The notes under the pieces were generated by a model. It saw nothing but the letters and a program-made list of their open reading frames with translations. It was not told the DNA's origin and ran no database searches. A stretch of 6,058 nt of DNA. Origin: Thermoplasmata archaeon. GTDB taxonomy: Archaea > Thermoplasmatota > Thermoplasmata > Thermoplasmatales > Thermoplasmataceae. The translations under genes were made by a program, and so were the position numbers. Every line of letters begins with the position of its first letter. The first letter of the stretch is position 1. Location: positions 1-6,058 of the forward strand of contig JAJYDZ010000122.1 in NCBI GenBank assembly GCA_021790415.1. Reading direction: 5' to 3'. This document shows positions 5,758 through 6,058 of the stretch, in pieces.

Positions 5758-6058
5758 GCGGTGATTGATGCCATTATATCAATAAGTTTATCAAGCTGGT
5801 ATTCAAGTCTCAATTCCGAACCACGAATAATACAATCTTCAGGATTTATTCCTGTATCCTTCATGGACCACAGGTTATACGCCTTAAGAATCAATTCATC
5901 TCTTGAGTTAACAAGCCAGCCTGTTTTACCGTCTATAACAGTCTCTGAAGGGCCCTCCTTATTATATGTTAATGCCGGAACCCCACATAACATGGATTCT
6001 ATTGGCGTAACCCCGAAAGGCTCATTGGTGAATGGAAACACAAAGAAGTGGGCATTTG
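5754..6058 (-). CDS. GT4 family glycosyltransferase, C-terminal part
   Basis: The minus-strand frame is open to the window edge, so the gene begins beyond 6058; the GTG at 6041 is internal, since AHFFVFPF reads through it. The visible 101 codons are the end of the donor-binding domain of a GT4 enzyme: EPFGVTPIESMLCGVPALTY contains a full EX7E motif, followed by GPSETVIDGKTGWLV, the usual stretch after the donor site. The C-terminal helix ends in a normal position. The last four bases overlap the next gene as ATGA, so the two glycosyltransferases form one operon and probably add successive sugars to the same glycan. Confidence 0.9.
   Translation of the reverse strand, partial: NAHFFVFPFTNEPFGVTPIESMLCGVPALTYNKEGPSETVIDGKTGWLVNSRDELILKAYNLWSMKDTGINPEDCIIRGSELRLEYQLDKLIDIMASITA

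Overview
The window reads as archaeal DNA from a surface-glycan biosynthesis region. It is moderately AT-rich, uses ATA and AGA/AGG codons heavily, has TATA-like boxes, and contains a large DUF2079 membrane protein with many N-glycosylation sequons. The combination is most like a member of the Thermoplasmata (Thermoplasmatales-type). That placement is inferred from gene content, not from a marker gene.

Layout, left to right. (1) 1-524, plus strand: the C-terminal part of an extended-SDR sugar-nucleotide epimerase/dehydratase, cut by the window edge. (2) 525-919: no intact gene. The minus strand holds the N-terminal third of an IS5-type transposase, broken by two in-frame stops and truncated. 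(3) 920-2047, minus strand: an unusually AT-rich GT4-like glycosyltransferase. (4) 2048-2508: a gap with no intact gene. It holds a minus-strand reading frame that ends directly against the glycosyltransferase start, a plus-strand broken ORF with a strong Shine-Dalgarno and two in-frame TGA codons, several short perfect dyads and a probable promoter. (5) 2509-4674, plus strand: a 721-residue DUF2079 multi-pass membrane protein, a probable GT-C-type glycosyltransferase, with a heavily sequon-bearing C-terminal ectodomain. (6) 4669-6058, minus strand: two GT4 glycosyltransferases joined by an ATGA overlap, the upstream one cut by the window edge. The DUF2079 gene and this pair converge and share a TCATGA palindrome that carries both stop codons.

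Functionally the genes fit together. An SDR enzyme remodels a nucleotide sugar, three cytoplasmic GT4-fold enzymes add sugars from nucleotide-sugar donors, and a polytopic GT-C-like protein may act on the outer face with a lipid-linked donor. The likely product is a surface glycan or the lipid-linked oligosaccharide for protein N-glycosylation. No sugar specificity can be read from the sequence.

The region is mosaic. Frequent strand switches, a transposase remnant, two gene relics and a glycosyltransferase of different base composition suggest a locus rebuilt by gene exchange. I found no CRISPR array, tRNA, rRNA or intact mobile element, and no clear evidence of an entirely new system. The most unusual items are the relic-rich gap at 2048-2508 and the ectodomain of the DUF2079 protein.
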